From the NCBI RefSeq assembly GCF_038502225.1, contig NC_091292.1:51515944-51579943 (forward strand): a stretch of DNA of 64,000 nt, in the 5' to 3' direction. Each line of letters starts with the position of its first letter. The stretch's first letter is position 1. The stretch is from Cherax quadricarinatus (lineage: Eukaryota > Arthropoda > Malacostraca > Decapoda > Parastacidae). Below are positions 1 to 9,945 of this stretch, one piece after another. The notes under the pieces are model-generated. The model was given only the letters and a program-made list of their open reading frames with translations, was not told the DNA's origin and searched no databases. The position numbers were made by a program, and so were the translations under genes.

Positions 1-434
1 CAACAAATTTAAACTTAGCAGAATTTAGTTAAATAAAATTATGCTGCTTTAAGTTATGTGACGTTTTTAATTTAGGTTTGGTGCCAAAATAAAGCATTTT
101 GTATAACTGTCAATGATAAAATATATCTATTACTCTAAAGATTTTTGGGAAAATTCAAATTTTTAACCCTATAACCGTCAAAACGTTGACCTGTTTTTAC
201 TGCTAGTTCACTAAACGTAGATCAACGTTTTATTTTTCCTGCCTTCAGATTTGGCATTAGAAGCCTAATAGGCCTAGGCAGTAGAAAATGCGTCTCAACT
301 CTCATTATACGAAGTAATAAAAAAATCAAGGACCACTTATTACCATGTGGGAGAACCGATTCAACGGAGCGCCAGCTAGAGTAAACAGCGTGGGTAACCC
401 CTGGGGTTCACTAATGTCTTGTTATAGTAAGAGT
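1..434. other. AT-rich DNA, no gene seen
   Basis: No convincing coding region, repeat or RNA gene is visible. The stretch is AT-rich and runs straight into a minisatellite. An open frame from 345 continues into that array only because the array is in frame, so it is not called as a gene. Confidence 0.6.
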
Positions 435-736
435 GATGTTGACCCCAAGTTTAGTGACTCTGAGATGGATGTTGACCCCAAGTTTAGTGACTCTGAGATG
501 GATGTTGACCCCAAGTTTAGTGACTCTGAGATGGATGTTGACCCCAAGTTTAGTGACTCTGAGATGGATGTTGACCCCAAGTTTAGTGACTCTGAGATGG
601 ATGTTGACCCCAAGTTTAGTGACTCTGAGATGGATGTTGACCCCAAGTTTAGTGACTCTGAGATGGATGTTGACCCCAAGTTTAGTGACTCTGAGATGGA
701 TGTTGACCCCAAGTTTAGTGACTCTGAGATGGATGT
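435..736. repeat. 33-bp minisatellite, 9 copies
   Basis: Nine essentially identical tandem copies of a 33-bp unit that begins GATGTTGACCCCAAGTTTAG, plus a partial tenth. Because 33 is divisible by three, frames stay open on both strands; one reads a repeated 11-residue unit DVDPKFSDSEM. The lack of divergence between copies implies recent expansion or homogenisation. The flanking residues show no signal peptide, domain or conserved start context, so a protein is not called. Confidence 0.95.
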
Positions 737-953
737 GGCCACAAATGGTTGAGGAAATACATAAAAAAAAACCTCGATAATAACCAATGTGCAACATTTT
801 TGCCACATTCTTTCAATTTTCAAGCGACTGGAAGTGTCATCCTGGCAGAATGTCCTATCAACTATGCCATAAGTAAAGAGAAACGATTCTGCGATGTGTA
901 ATATGTTTTCGGCTGGCCGGCTGCTGGGTAGGTGGCTGGCTGGCCAGCCTATC

Positions 954-956
<3 letters not shown>

Positions 957-1013
<57 letters not shown>
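957..1013. repeat. (CT)n microsatellite
   Basis: Pure CT dinucleotide tract of about 57 bp, directly upstream of one arm of the inverted repeat at 1034-1072. Confidence 0.97.
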
Positions 1014-1015
<2 letters not shown>

Positions 1016-1118
1016 AGAAAACTTGGCTTTCTAACAGGTATTACACAAGTTGCAGAATCGTCACGTCTGCACTAGTGAAAATTTATAACTGTAGCCGTTT
1101 AGCGCCTCTTTTTGATAG

Positions 1119-1123
<5 letters not shown>

Positions 1124-1184
<61 letters not shown>
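1124..1184. repeat. (ATA)n microsatellite
   Basis: Pure trinucleotide tract inside the interior of the 1034-1570 inverted repeat. A short open frame through it encodes only poly-isoleucine and is not a gene. Confidence 0.97.
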
Positions 1185-1185
<1 letters not shown>

Positions 1186-1309
1186 TGTAGCCAAAATATG
1201 TATTATTCGCCATAGTCATGCTTATGTCTCATATCCACATGCACAGTCCAGTACTTCGTCTGGCTTTTTTTCAGGGTATATTCTAGGTAATTTACATTAT
1301 GTATGATAA

Positions 1310-1346
1310 CTGTACTTAAGTGCACCTGTGCCTAAATAAACTTATT
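1310..1346 (+). mobile_element. 3'-tail fragment of a dispersed retroelement
   Basis: The segment around GTGCCTAAATAAACTTATT is the reverse complement, with a few changes, of 3954-3992 (AAGTTTATTTAGGCACAAG). Two opposite copies in one window indicate a dispersed LINE or SINE tail; the parent element is not identifiable from so short a piece. Confidence 0.5.
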
Positions 1347-1349
1347 GCC

Positions 1350-2490
1350 TGATACTGTAAAATGACGCCTGTCCTTCAAGAAATATATACCAAGCAAACG
1401 TAACTGCTTGAATGACAGGCATTACCTTGAACAAAATCAAAGACAAAGTGCTGTACTAAACATGTTGATACGAGGCGTCAACATGATTGTGACAAGTAAT
1501 ACCCATCGGCCACAGTCGTATCTTTCCACTTGTGGAGACGTAACGATTCTGCAACTTGTGTAATACCTGTTCGAAACTCTAGCTTACTATCAGGTTCACG
1601 AACGGGTCTGAGACAGAGAGAGGCAGAGAGGGAGTTAGACCTATTTGGTAAGTTCGCGTTATTAGGCATAACATATATAATTGTGCAAAGTGATCTGTAA
1701 TATTTCTAGGTGGAAAGTGTTATTTATTAATGTCACAGAGAATTTCTAATTTTCACTAATTTTACTGACTTTTAAGTAATTACGTTTATATTTTTGAGTC
1801 GTCCACCTGTTCTTTCATGCCTTTAGTCTAATGTTCTGTCTTATTCCTAGAAAAGTGGTGTATACAGCAACGTAAATAAAGAAAACAGTAACTAAACTCT
1901 TGATGTAAATTAACCAGGACAATACAAAAAAAAAAGTATTTCAATTGCAAATTTAATATATAATTATATAAGTTGAGCATAAAGTAGTAAATAAATGGTA
2001 AATAGAATTAATTTTATTTCCATGCATCAACATATATGTGAAACTAGAAGAATAAGAGAAGAAACACAATTTAAGTCTAGTATTTACTCGGGTATAGGAA
2101 GAATATTTTACATTAACTATGAATATTCACTTGGATAATATTGGAAATAACTTTTACTCTAAATACGACTTACGAAAAAAGCAAAAAACTCAATGACACC
2201 TACTTTATAAAACACACCAATAAAATGCTTTAAAAAAGTATTTTAAATAAACTAAATAAAAAAGAAAATTTAAAAGATATGCATATATAATTTGTACAGT
2301 GAGTTCTGTAACATATATGAAAGTTATAGTTAAATATCTATTCTTTAATCAAAAGATTGACTTAATAGATGGCGCTGCAAAACCATGAATAAAATGTCTA
2401 GGGATCAGTATAGACAGAGATCCAATCAAGAAACTTGTGAAAGGTTCTTGAAGGCCAGGAACATGTAAGGAGAACAGAAGGAAAAACTAT
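1350..2490. other. AT-rich DNA apart from one inverted-repeat arm
   Basis: Apart from the arm at 1532-1570, I see no gene or recognisable element. Open frames are short and lack domain signatures. Confidence 0.5.
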
Positions 2491-2494
2491 TTAC

Positions 2495-2560
2495 TAGGAA
2501 GGTATTCAGGGGGTCAACGCCCCCGCGGCCGGGTTCATGACCAGGCAGAGCGGTAAACCT
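2495..2560 (-). mobile_element. 3'-end scrap of the LINE-A family
   Basis: GGGGGTCAACGCCCCCGCGG and the following clamp match, in reverse complement, the 3' ends of the LINE copies ending near 45836 and 58466, where the GC-rich motif GGCGTTGACCC recurs. Only the terminal 60-70 bp are present. Its GC richness stands out against the AT-rich flanks. Confidence 0.7.
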
Positions 2561-2734
2561 GGATTGCTAGGTAATATCTATTTTGACTTTAAGAACTTTA
2601 AGAAACGTTTTGATAATAATTCACCAATAAAGACTAATTTGGAGAGTGCAAAATGTAGCAATATTAAACGATAAATTATGGCAGTGAATGAGAGACTTTT
2701 TTGTTGGAGAGTAAAATGTGAAATATCTTCGTTG

Positions 2735-2853
2735 GGAGATGTCACAAGTGGAGATGTCACAAGTGGAGATGTCACAAGTGGAGATGTCACAAGTGGAGAT
2801 GTCACAAGCGGAGATGTCACAAATGGAGATGTCACAAATGGAGATGTCACATG
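2735..2853. repeat. 15-bp minisatellite, 8 copies
   Basis: Eight tandem copies of GGAGATGTCACAAGT; the last three vary (AAGC, AAAT). The period is a multiple of three, so both strands stay open through it (GDVTS on the plus strand). The flanks give no sign of a real protein. Confidence 0.95.
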
Positions 2854-3052
2854 GAGTCCAGCTTGCCCTAAGAGACTTTTAATTTCTATCAATGTATGAG
2901 AGTCAATATACATAAAATAACTTAGATAAATTGAGCAACTGGAATGATTGTTATATGATGAATATAATGTAGATAAATGTCTTGTAATGAAATGGAATAA
3001 AGAGATATAGGGAAATATACAGAGTCAAGAGTATGACAATATATTAAAATTA

Positions 3053-3200
<148 letters not shown>

Positions 3201-3720
3201 TGGGGAACCTATAATTTTTTATTAGAAAAATACATTAGGGGATAGTGTAAGAGAAACTAAGTAACTGAAATACTACACTAGTCAGTTGTAAAATAAATTA
3301 GGAACAACGTGGAGTATGAAGCTGTTGCATAATCCCACACCCAGAAAATCACAAGTTCCGATGAGATACAACATGACCAACAGAATTTGAAAATATAAGG
3401 TATGAGAAATCTTGAATTGTATAACAAGGGAAAGAGAAGACATTATATGATAACTACTCATAAGGTAATAAAATTACATGCAAGAGTTGACAAAGAAAAA
3501 ATCTTTGTACTTTCGGTAGGAATAAAAAAAATGGGGCCACATTTGTGAAATAAGAATGATGTGGAGCCGAAGGCATAATAGAAAAAATTATTCCCAGAGT
3601 AGTTGACCAAGGAAATGACTTGAAAAGAGAAAGAAGAAAATCCTACACCCATTGGAAATTTTTTAAAATAGGATGAAAACAAAATATTGAAGAGAGGACA
3701 GGAAGTCATCGACATCACTG
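3201..3720. other. AT-rich DNA, no gene seen
   Basis: Low-complexity A-rich sequence. A minus-strand open frame at 3458-3718 (86 codons) has phenylalanine-rich, low-information content and no recognisable domain; I do not call it. Confidence 0.5.
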
Positions 3721-3953
3721 ATTTCTAGACCACTACGACTACCATCTGATTACTAGATTATGACCACATTCTAACAACTATACTTCTCAGACTTCACTTC
3801 TCGTTGATCATAACAGCATTCAGACCATAAAGACTCCCAGACCATGACTGGCAGGTCACTGACCACACTATGATTCTCAGACCATAACGTCTCTTAGACC
3901 CCATTAGCTATTAAATTACCTAATATTACTCCCAGATCTCCACGTCTACTAAT
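3721..3953. repeat. Degenerate satellite, left part
   Basis: Irregular tandem units of roughly 20-24 bp built on AGACCACCACGACTCTC-like words with heavy divergence. The same pattern resumes at about 4452 after an inserted segment, so both parts probably belonged to one array. Confidence 0.65.
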
Positions 3954-4451
3954 TAAGTTTATTTAGGCACAAGTACACATAAGTACAATTATCTTTGAGT
4001 AAATGTTGTGGGGGCTTGGATGCTTGTAACTATGCACACAGCAGTAATGAAGCAGGCTAGGTAGGTGGCTTAAGCTGGCTTGCTGGCTTAGGCTCTCCCC
4101 TACCGACAGACTGGCTTAAGTGGTTTGGCTTAATTTGCAAAAGAACCGGATCAACTCTTCGTAGGTTAGTAAATAAGCCACTAAGCACGAAGCTAGTTAC
4201 CAGGAAGCTATGTAGACAAGCCTGGATGCTGGCTTGGCTGTGGGGTGATGGCGTCTCTACGCTTCCACGCGGGTCACACACAATATCCCCACCATTTGTG
4301 GTGGGGCTGACAGCTCACATGTGAGGGTTTCATGACGTCACAGCTAGCAAGGGACCTTATTATAAGTAGCTGGGATGATCTAAGTGTACTACACAAGTAA
4401 CACTGTTGACATAAACTACCTAGGGTAACACAAAAGTCAGACAAAGTATCC
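3954..4451 (-). mobile_element. Probable retroelement insertion splitting the degenerate satellite
   Basis: This block has no units of the surrounding array. Its left edge carries AAGTTTATTTAGGCACAAG, the tail also found in reverse at 1310-1346, so it is read as a minus-strand insertion whose 3' end lies at 3954. The flanks CCAGATCTCCACGTCTACTA and CCAGATAACCACGTCTACTA resemble an 18/20 target duplication, but they could equally be two units of the host array. The body includes GGCTTAAGCTGGCTTGCTGG low-complexity repeats and no coding signature. Confidence 0.45.
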
Positions 4452-4760
4452 CAGATAACCACGTCTACTAGACCACCATGACTCCCAGATCAACACAGGC
4501 CATCATAACTCCCAGAACACCTCGACTCTCAGACCACTTTGATATTCAGCCAACCACGCCTTTCAGTCCACCACCACTCTCAGATTATCACGACTTGTGG
4601 ACAACCACGACTTACGGATAAAGACGTCTAGACCAGCGCGACTCTCTGACTACCACGGCTCTTAAATCACCACGACTCTCGGATTTCCACGACTACTAAA
4701 CCACCACTTCTCTCAGACTATAACGACTACCAAACAAACAAGAATCTCATACCATCACGA
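4452..4760. repeat. Degenerate satellite, right part
   Basis: Continuation of the array at 3721-3953: about a dozen irregular units with CCACGACT and CAGACCA words. Units are too diverged for a firm consensus. Confidence 0.65.
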
Positions 4761-5428
4761 CTCTTCGAGAATTAAATTCTCCTTGGCAGCATCTCGTTCC
4801 TTGATAAGCAAAATGACACGAAGATCCCCATATTAAATTTCCGTGATATTCGAAGTATGCTGGCAACCACGATACTTAATAAAAAGCTTCCTTCCGTTGC
4901 CGCTTTACCCATCGTGGTCTTGAAATATTTCGCGCTTACTTACCTCTGCGTAACTATCGTTACTGGTTGCCTTATCTATGTGTAACCCTCGTTACCTGTT
5001 GACATGTCTGGGCAAACAATATTTGTTCAGATATCGTCTGTAATCGGATTCACAAGATATGCCCATAAGTCCCTTATCTTCGAGTCAGCCAATTGTAATG
5101 AAACACTTATTAACTGCCACTAGCTTTATATTTTTAAAACTTGTTCTAGTAATTTCTATTATATTAAGCAATAACTTGCTTAAAAATGATTGCACTTATT
5201 TAAAAGTTACTGCTTATATAATCCAAATCATGTTTGTAATGGTACAATCGTGCACTCGTGGATCAAGAGGATCTAACCATGATTTAAAGCAGGATGATCC
5301 GAAAGAATTAATCACTCTGTCACGGTCTTGCCAGAGGCGTGCTGACAGTGCAGCTCAGATGCCCTTGTACACTACAATATCCCCACCACTTCTTCACAGT
5401 ATTTCTCACCTCCAGGAATCAAGACAAG
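4761..5428. other. No recognisable gene
   Basis: A plus-strand open frame at 5059-5439 (126 codons) begins with a leucine/isoleucine-rich stretch that could mimic a membrane segment, but it has no family signature and its end runs into an RTE LINE remnant. I see no other feature. Confidence 0.45.
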
Positions 5429-5640
5429 CTAAGTGGTAACTCCACACCTCATTCTAATCTCCAAACTACGATTTCTCTGCATAATATTCATCACCATAGC
5501 ACCTTCAGACGTGACGTTTCCACCACCTTCAGACGTGACGTTTCCACCACCTTCAGACGTGACGTTTCCACCACCTTCAGACGTGACGTTTCCACCACCT
5601 TCAGCCTCCTCCTCGCTGTAGGTTTTAATAATCATGTTTA
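5429..5640 (-). pseudogene. RTE-like LINE RT C-terminal remnant with in-frame 24-bp expansion
   Basis: The minus-strand translation contains NIMQRNRSLEIRMR, aligning with NIMQRIRSLEIRRMC of the plus-strand RTE copy at 58.5-58.8 kb, and an upstream EEEAEGG stretch aligning with its RRLEAVEMS region. Between these blocks the coding sequence has been tandemly multiplied as a 24-bp unit (about 4 copies at 5501-5604), giving a repeated 8-residue EGGGNVTS. The fragment is isolated: no RT palm motifs, no 3' UTR. A minisatellite has therefore grown inside a dead transposon exon without breaking its frame. Confidence 0.8.
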
Positions 5641-5703
5641 ACATGAAATTTACACAACTCAAAGAGAGTAACAAGCTACCTTATAATAAAGCTCACCAGT
5701 GGT

Positions 5704-5850
5704 AAAAGTTTGAAGTCGATCACTAAAGGCATTCTCAAGTAATTGATATTAAAATGTATTTTAGTAAAATTTAAAATCTGCAACTATTCAAATATGAAAC
5801 TAATCAGAAGTATTCGCTAGTTACTGAATAACAATCAAATAACACTACTC
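5704..5850 (+). repeat. Ancient ~150-bp satellite remnant
   Basis: Two diverged copies of the dispersed motif (AAAGTTTGAAGTCGATCACT at 5704, GAAACTAATCAGAAGTATTC near 5797) that recurs throughout the window. See the clearer tracts at 29.8-31.9 kb and 39.6-40.5 kb. Confidence 0.45.
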
Positions 5851-7391
5851 AATAAAATTTTGCAAATTGGTACTTATGTGGGAAATCACACAGCCTTTGA
5901 TTTCCCTAACCATTAAAACCGCCTTAAGTGGGGAGAAAAGGAGAAGATCCACATATGCCTACTCAGACTAATCTAGGATTGAAGCCTCCATAGGCTAATG
6001 TACTATTCACTACCACTTACACATAATTAAGCTAAGCTAGAGTTAGAGGAATCTAGCTAAGTACGTCTCAAAACCTACACAATTGTGAGCAGTGGGCACT
6101 TGTTCCAGCCAGTCATGAGTGCCCTCTGCCTAGAGAAGCGACCGGCTCTTGCCTACTACTACTATAGAGGGTAAACAAGAGTGCACGAAACTCTGCTGAA
6201 TTGTACCGATTTATTAACAGCCTAGTATTAGGATGACTTATCTTATGTCAGGCCTTGTGCAGTGAAGCACTTTAACATTCGATAACACACAACAACACGA
6301 ATTAGGTAACATTTCATGACAATAAATTACTATCTAGCTGCTATCCCAGGCAGTTGCAGGCGACTCAAATACAAGTATCTCAAGTGTCACAGCGGGTGTA
6401 CCGTCTGCTCCTACACTCCACGAGTAAGTACCTAGTAACAATATCATTGAATGTGCATTCCCCGTACTTTATTGGGGCCGACTGTAAGGGTCTAGCTACA
6501 TCCTCCAGCCAACCGGAGATTCAACACAACCGGGTCACCACACACTGCCCCATGTGTAAACTAGACGTAAGAATTCAGGCGGACAGAAATGGGTTGGCAG
6601 GTTTCTTGGCTGAATTCCGTAACTGACTTGATTGGATTACTAACCGAATCAGTCATAACAAACAGACACCTTCTATTCTACACATTGGTCCTTCGGATGT
6701 GGTTCTACAGAACTGTTAGGTAGCTGGAATGTAACTAGAACTACCTGGAACCTAGACAGTACCAGTGACTAGAAGTAATACTGCCTTTACAGGCAATTAG
6801 TCCTTCATTATTAACTGTTAATCACAAACACGGAAACGTTCAACAGAGCCCATTGTACAGAGGAAGTAACAAATTCTACATTACATTACCAGTATCAGTT
6901 ACATTAGTTGGCTAATTAGGAGCCAAACAACTGTTGTGTGTAATTCAAAATTGCGGCAGTTTGAATCTCGAGAGGTCCAGTAATGCCCTCTGGGGAAGGC
7001 CGTCATAAAACACGAATTGTGGCACCACCTGACACCGCACCTACATCACTTTGCCTACGATGCCATCTTGTGACTTTACCACAACACATGACCCCGGGGT
7101 ACACAAGACACATGCCTACACGCCTTGTCTCGGCGATTAATCCAGCGTTTGTCGAAAGAAAACTCAGTGGAAACGCACAGGGTCAATACATTTGTTAGAT
7201 AGGAAACCTTAGTTACTGTCTGGTAGACAGCACCTGTCTAGCAGTCAGGACAGACTGGGTGATCAAATACCCAAATGTGCTGCCCCAACTGGCCCACATT
7301 TATTGGTCGGAGTCTGTCATAAACCTGGCAGCTTCACTCAGCTGTCAGCTGCAATTGTTGCTACCTCATTAGCGAGACTTAGAAAGTCATC
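5851..7391. other. Probable leader/LTR region of a decayed BEL/Pao element, boundaries unknown
   Basis: No protein domain is recognised. This is where the 5' LTR and leader of the gag that follows would lie, but I cannot define an LTR: there is no second copy in the window and no primer-binding site that I trust. Open frames at 6354-6626 and 6983-7198 look random. Confidence 0.3.
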
Positions 7392-8832
7392 ATGGCTACG
7401 TTAGACAACTGCAGAATCAGTTTACTCCGGAAGCAAGCTCTTGTCACGAGAGTGATTAATACCTGAGAAACATTGATCAACAGTAATCCAGGTGATTACT
7501 TAGAGGCTAACTAAATCTACTGGAGACGAGGCAATGAGCCTACACATATGAGCACCTCGAAGACTTGCTTGTGGGTTCAGAAGACGAAACTGAACTGAAT
7601 GAAATTCAGGAACGTTATACTGAAAGGGAGGACTATGTCTTTAAGGTGATCTGTCGCTTTAAATGAGCTCTTAGGCAACGTGGCAGCAGTGGGCTGGTTG
7701 CCCCCACTTCCCCCTCCCAGGGGCCATTAAATCATGTCCCTCAACCACAGATGCCACTACTATTACCAGAAATACAACTGCCCACATGTGACGGGCAGGA
7801 ATTCGAGGAGTTCTTACCAAGCTTCCGGTCACTAATTGACTGTCGGTCAGACACTGATGACCTTACTAAGTTCAGTTCCATGATAACTCATTTGAGGGGA
7901 GAAGCTTATGATCTTATCGAGGGCCTTGATAACCCAGTGCTAATTTCCAGCACACTATTCAGCTTCTAGAATTTAGTTGCTGTGATAAGGATAACATAAC
8001 AGCCAAACATGTCTACAGGCTGGAGGATCTCACACATCCCTCACACTGCTTACCAGAGTTGCAAGCATTCAGAATCTCTCTGGATATCTGTCTCCGGTCT
8101 TTAGCCTCTAACTAAAAGGTGATGGCAAGTGACTAGGTTTTCAGTCTCAATGTACAGAGAAAATTGCCAGAGAAGACTCCAGACACCTCATGCAGATTCA
8201 CCAAATGCAGATTCACCTGTCCTGAGATTAGCAAAGACTTGTAACATAGCTTACATGCAAATTAATACTAACCATGTTAAAAATTACGTAGACCGGTCCT
8301 CGCATCGGGCACCCTTCTAGGTGTCATTACCAAAGACTAAATCGGTCAGTAAGCATCATATTGATGAAAGTACGACAGTGGGGGTGTACCCAGTCTCTGC
8401 ACAGACAAACCCAAAACTAAGGCTAAAGGGAAGAAGAAATTTCCCAGATCACCTGGATCAAGAGTCCCAAAACGTCTCTTATGTTACAGCGAACACTGGG
8501 ATCTATCCTGTGATAGGTTCACAACAATAAATGCCCAGAAACAGAGGGTCCGGGAGCTGAGACTCTGTCATGAGTGCCTGGGTTGATCATCCAAGAGACA
8601 GGTGACTGCGATCCACGGCATTTAACATGCTGGAAATGTAGGGGTGACCACAATACTATTGTCTGTCCCCACTTCCATGCTTTCATAGAAAATGAGAAGA
8701 AGCAGGTCACGGCTGAAGAACAACAGAGTTCAGCAAAGACCCCAACTGGGTTGAGCGGGCAAGGCAGGACAGGCGAAAAATAGCGATGGAGTCCACAGTC
8801 GAAGAAAAAGTGTCAGCAGCTAGGCGCTCGTG
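7392..8832 (+). pseudogene. gag: BEL/Pao LTR retrotransposon gag, decayed
   Basis: Translating by eye across frameshifts gives the typical Pao Gag order. It starts with ATG at 7392 (MATLDNCRISLLRKQ), followed by a charged segment near 7553 (EHLEDLLVGSEDETEL). A domain at 7751-8110 contains LPEIQLPTCDGQEFEEF and then KHVYRLEDLTHPSHCLPEL, as in the Gag region that pairs with A17-type Pao proteins. Zinc-finger-like cysteines (RLCHECLG) and a CCHC-like knuckle CWKCRGDHNTIVC lie near 8630. At least four frameshifts or stops break it, so it is dead. It is cut at 8832 by a PLE insertion. Protease, RT and integrase are not seen. Confidence 0.75.
8822..8832. repeat. Target-site duplication, left copy (PLE-1)
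   Basis: AGGCGCTCGTG, or 12 bp with the preceding T, is repeated directly at 12181-12191. The two copies bracket the Penelope-like insertion exactly, next to its ACACAAATAACCC start and TTGTTATT end. Confidence 0.9.
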
Positions 8833-9172
8833 ACACAAATAACCCACACACTGAAGAGAGGAGCTTACTACAACGTTTAGGTCCGACTTGGAGCATTTAC
8901 AAAGTCACACTAACGAAAAGGAAAGCGGGAAGGGTATATATAGGCAGGAGGTAGTAGTAATAGTAGTAGTGGAGGTGGAAGGAAGTAGTAGTGGGGAGGT
9001 AGTAAGAGTAGGAGGAGCCAGTCAAATACTAAGAAAGAGGAGCACTGCAAGGGAGCTGCTGGTCACAGAGGGTAAGAGCAAGAACACATAGGGGGTGGGG
9101 ATAAATAAATAAATAAATAAAAATGGAACAAATAAACAGGACAGAAGAAAGACAACCTAAAGGAGAAAAAGT

Positions 9173-9520
9173 TAAGAGGAAAGGGGAAGAGGGAGAAGAA
9201 GAAAAATGAGGAGACAGGTTAAGTCAGGAGTGTTGTGAAGTTTGGAACATTTTACAATGTAGTGGGAGAGGAAGGCATCTACAGAGACGAAGCCACCACT
9301 AAGATTCATACAAGGAAAGTTGTGTATTAGGGAGGATTCAAACAGACGGCGACTGTTAAAGTTGGAAGTAGGGAAGACAGTTTTAGCAGAAGACCAGCCG
9401 ATAGGATGACTGTATCGGCAAGCCTAACACTACTTTTGTGCTCGCTAAGTCTGTCAGAAAGAGATCGACCAGTTTCTCCAAAGTATTGAAGAGGATAGGA
9501 GGAGCAAGAAATGGAGAAAT
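9173..9520 (-). pseudogene. PLE-1 left arm: GIY-YIG endonuclease remnant
   Basis: On the minus strand the translation reads YFGETGRSLSDRLSEHKSSV, the hallmark segment of the GIY-YIG domain of Penelope-like proteins (YIGxTGRxLxxRLxEH). After a frameshift it continues with AKTVFPTSNFNSRRLFESSL and a C-terminus containing MNLSGGFVSVDAFLSHYIVK. The reverse transcriptase half is absent. In a full element this enzyme nicks the target DNA to prime reverse transcription. At least one frameshift makes this copy inactive. The N-terminal edge sits at the junction between the two inverted arms. Confidence 0.85.
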
Positions 9521-9544
9521 GGAGTAGACACCAGGAGCATCTCT

Positions 9545-9663
9545 TTCTTTACTCCCTAATACACAACTTTCCTTGTATGAATCTTAGTGGTGGCTTCGTC
9601 TCTGTAGATGTCTTCCTCTCCCACTACATTGTAAAATGTTCCAAACTTCACAACACTCCTGAC
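9545..9663 (+). pseudogene. PLE-1 right arm: endonuclease C-terminus
   Basis: Plus-strand copy of the same C-terminal block (SLIHNFPCMNLSGGFVSVDV), almost identical to the left arm but starting later, so the two arms are inverted copies of unequal length. It lies in an open frame (9511-10869) that reads on through the UTR into the inserted LINE, producing an accidental 452-codon fusion. Confidence 0.85.
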
Positions 9664-9945
9664 TTACCTGACTCCTCCTTTTTTTCTTCTCCCTCTTCCC
9701 CTTTTCTCTTTCCTTTCTCTACTTTGGGTTCCCTCTCTTCTGCCCTGTGTATTTGTTCCTTCTTTATTTATTTATTCCCCCCTCTGTGTTCTTGCTCTTA
9801 CCCTCTGTGGGCAGCAGCTCCCTTGCAGTGCTCCTCTTTCTTAGTATTGGACTGGCTCCTCCTCCTCCTTACTTCCCCACTACTACTTCCTTCCACCTCC
9901 ACTACTACTACTGCCTCCTGCCTAGAAATACCCTTCACGCTCTCC

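Larger units (their letters stand above)
1034..1570. repeat. Inverted repeat with 39-bp arms (possible MITE or foldback)
   Basis: Positions 1034-1072 and 1532-1570 are reverse complements over 39 bp with two mismatches; the left arm starts ACAGGTATTACACAAGTTGC. The roughly 460-bp interior holds an (ATA)n tract and a LINE/SINE-tail-like segment but no transposase. The left arm is flanked by a CT tract and the right arm by GA-rich DNA, which extends the complementarity loosely. It could be a MITE, or two opposite copies of one dispersed repeat. No target duplication was identified. Confidence 0.6.

Noticed and set aside
345..752. Open frame of 135 codons and three others through the 33-bp array
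   Set aside because: Openness is a consequence of a 33-bp period; no start context, domain or flanking coding signal.
2578..2913. Open frames on both strands at the 15-bp array
   Set aside because: Artefact of a period divisible by three.
5059..5439. 126-codon frame with hydrophobic N-terminus
   Set aside because: Resembles a membrane segment only because of AT-rich codons; runs into an RTE remnant.
6354..7198. LTR pair for the BEL/Pao element
   Set aside because: No second copy or convincing TG...CA borders in the window; boundaries not supportable.
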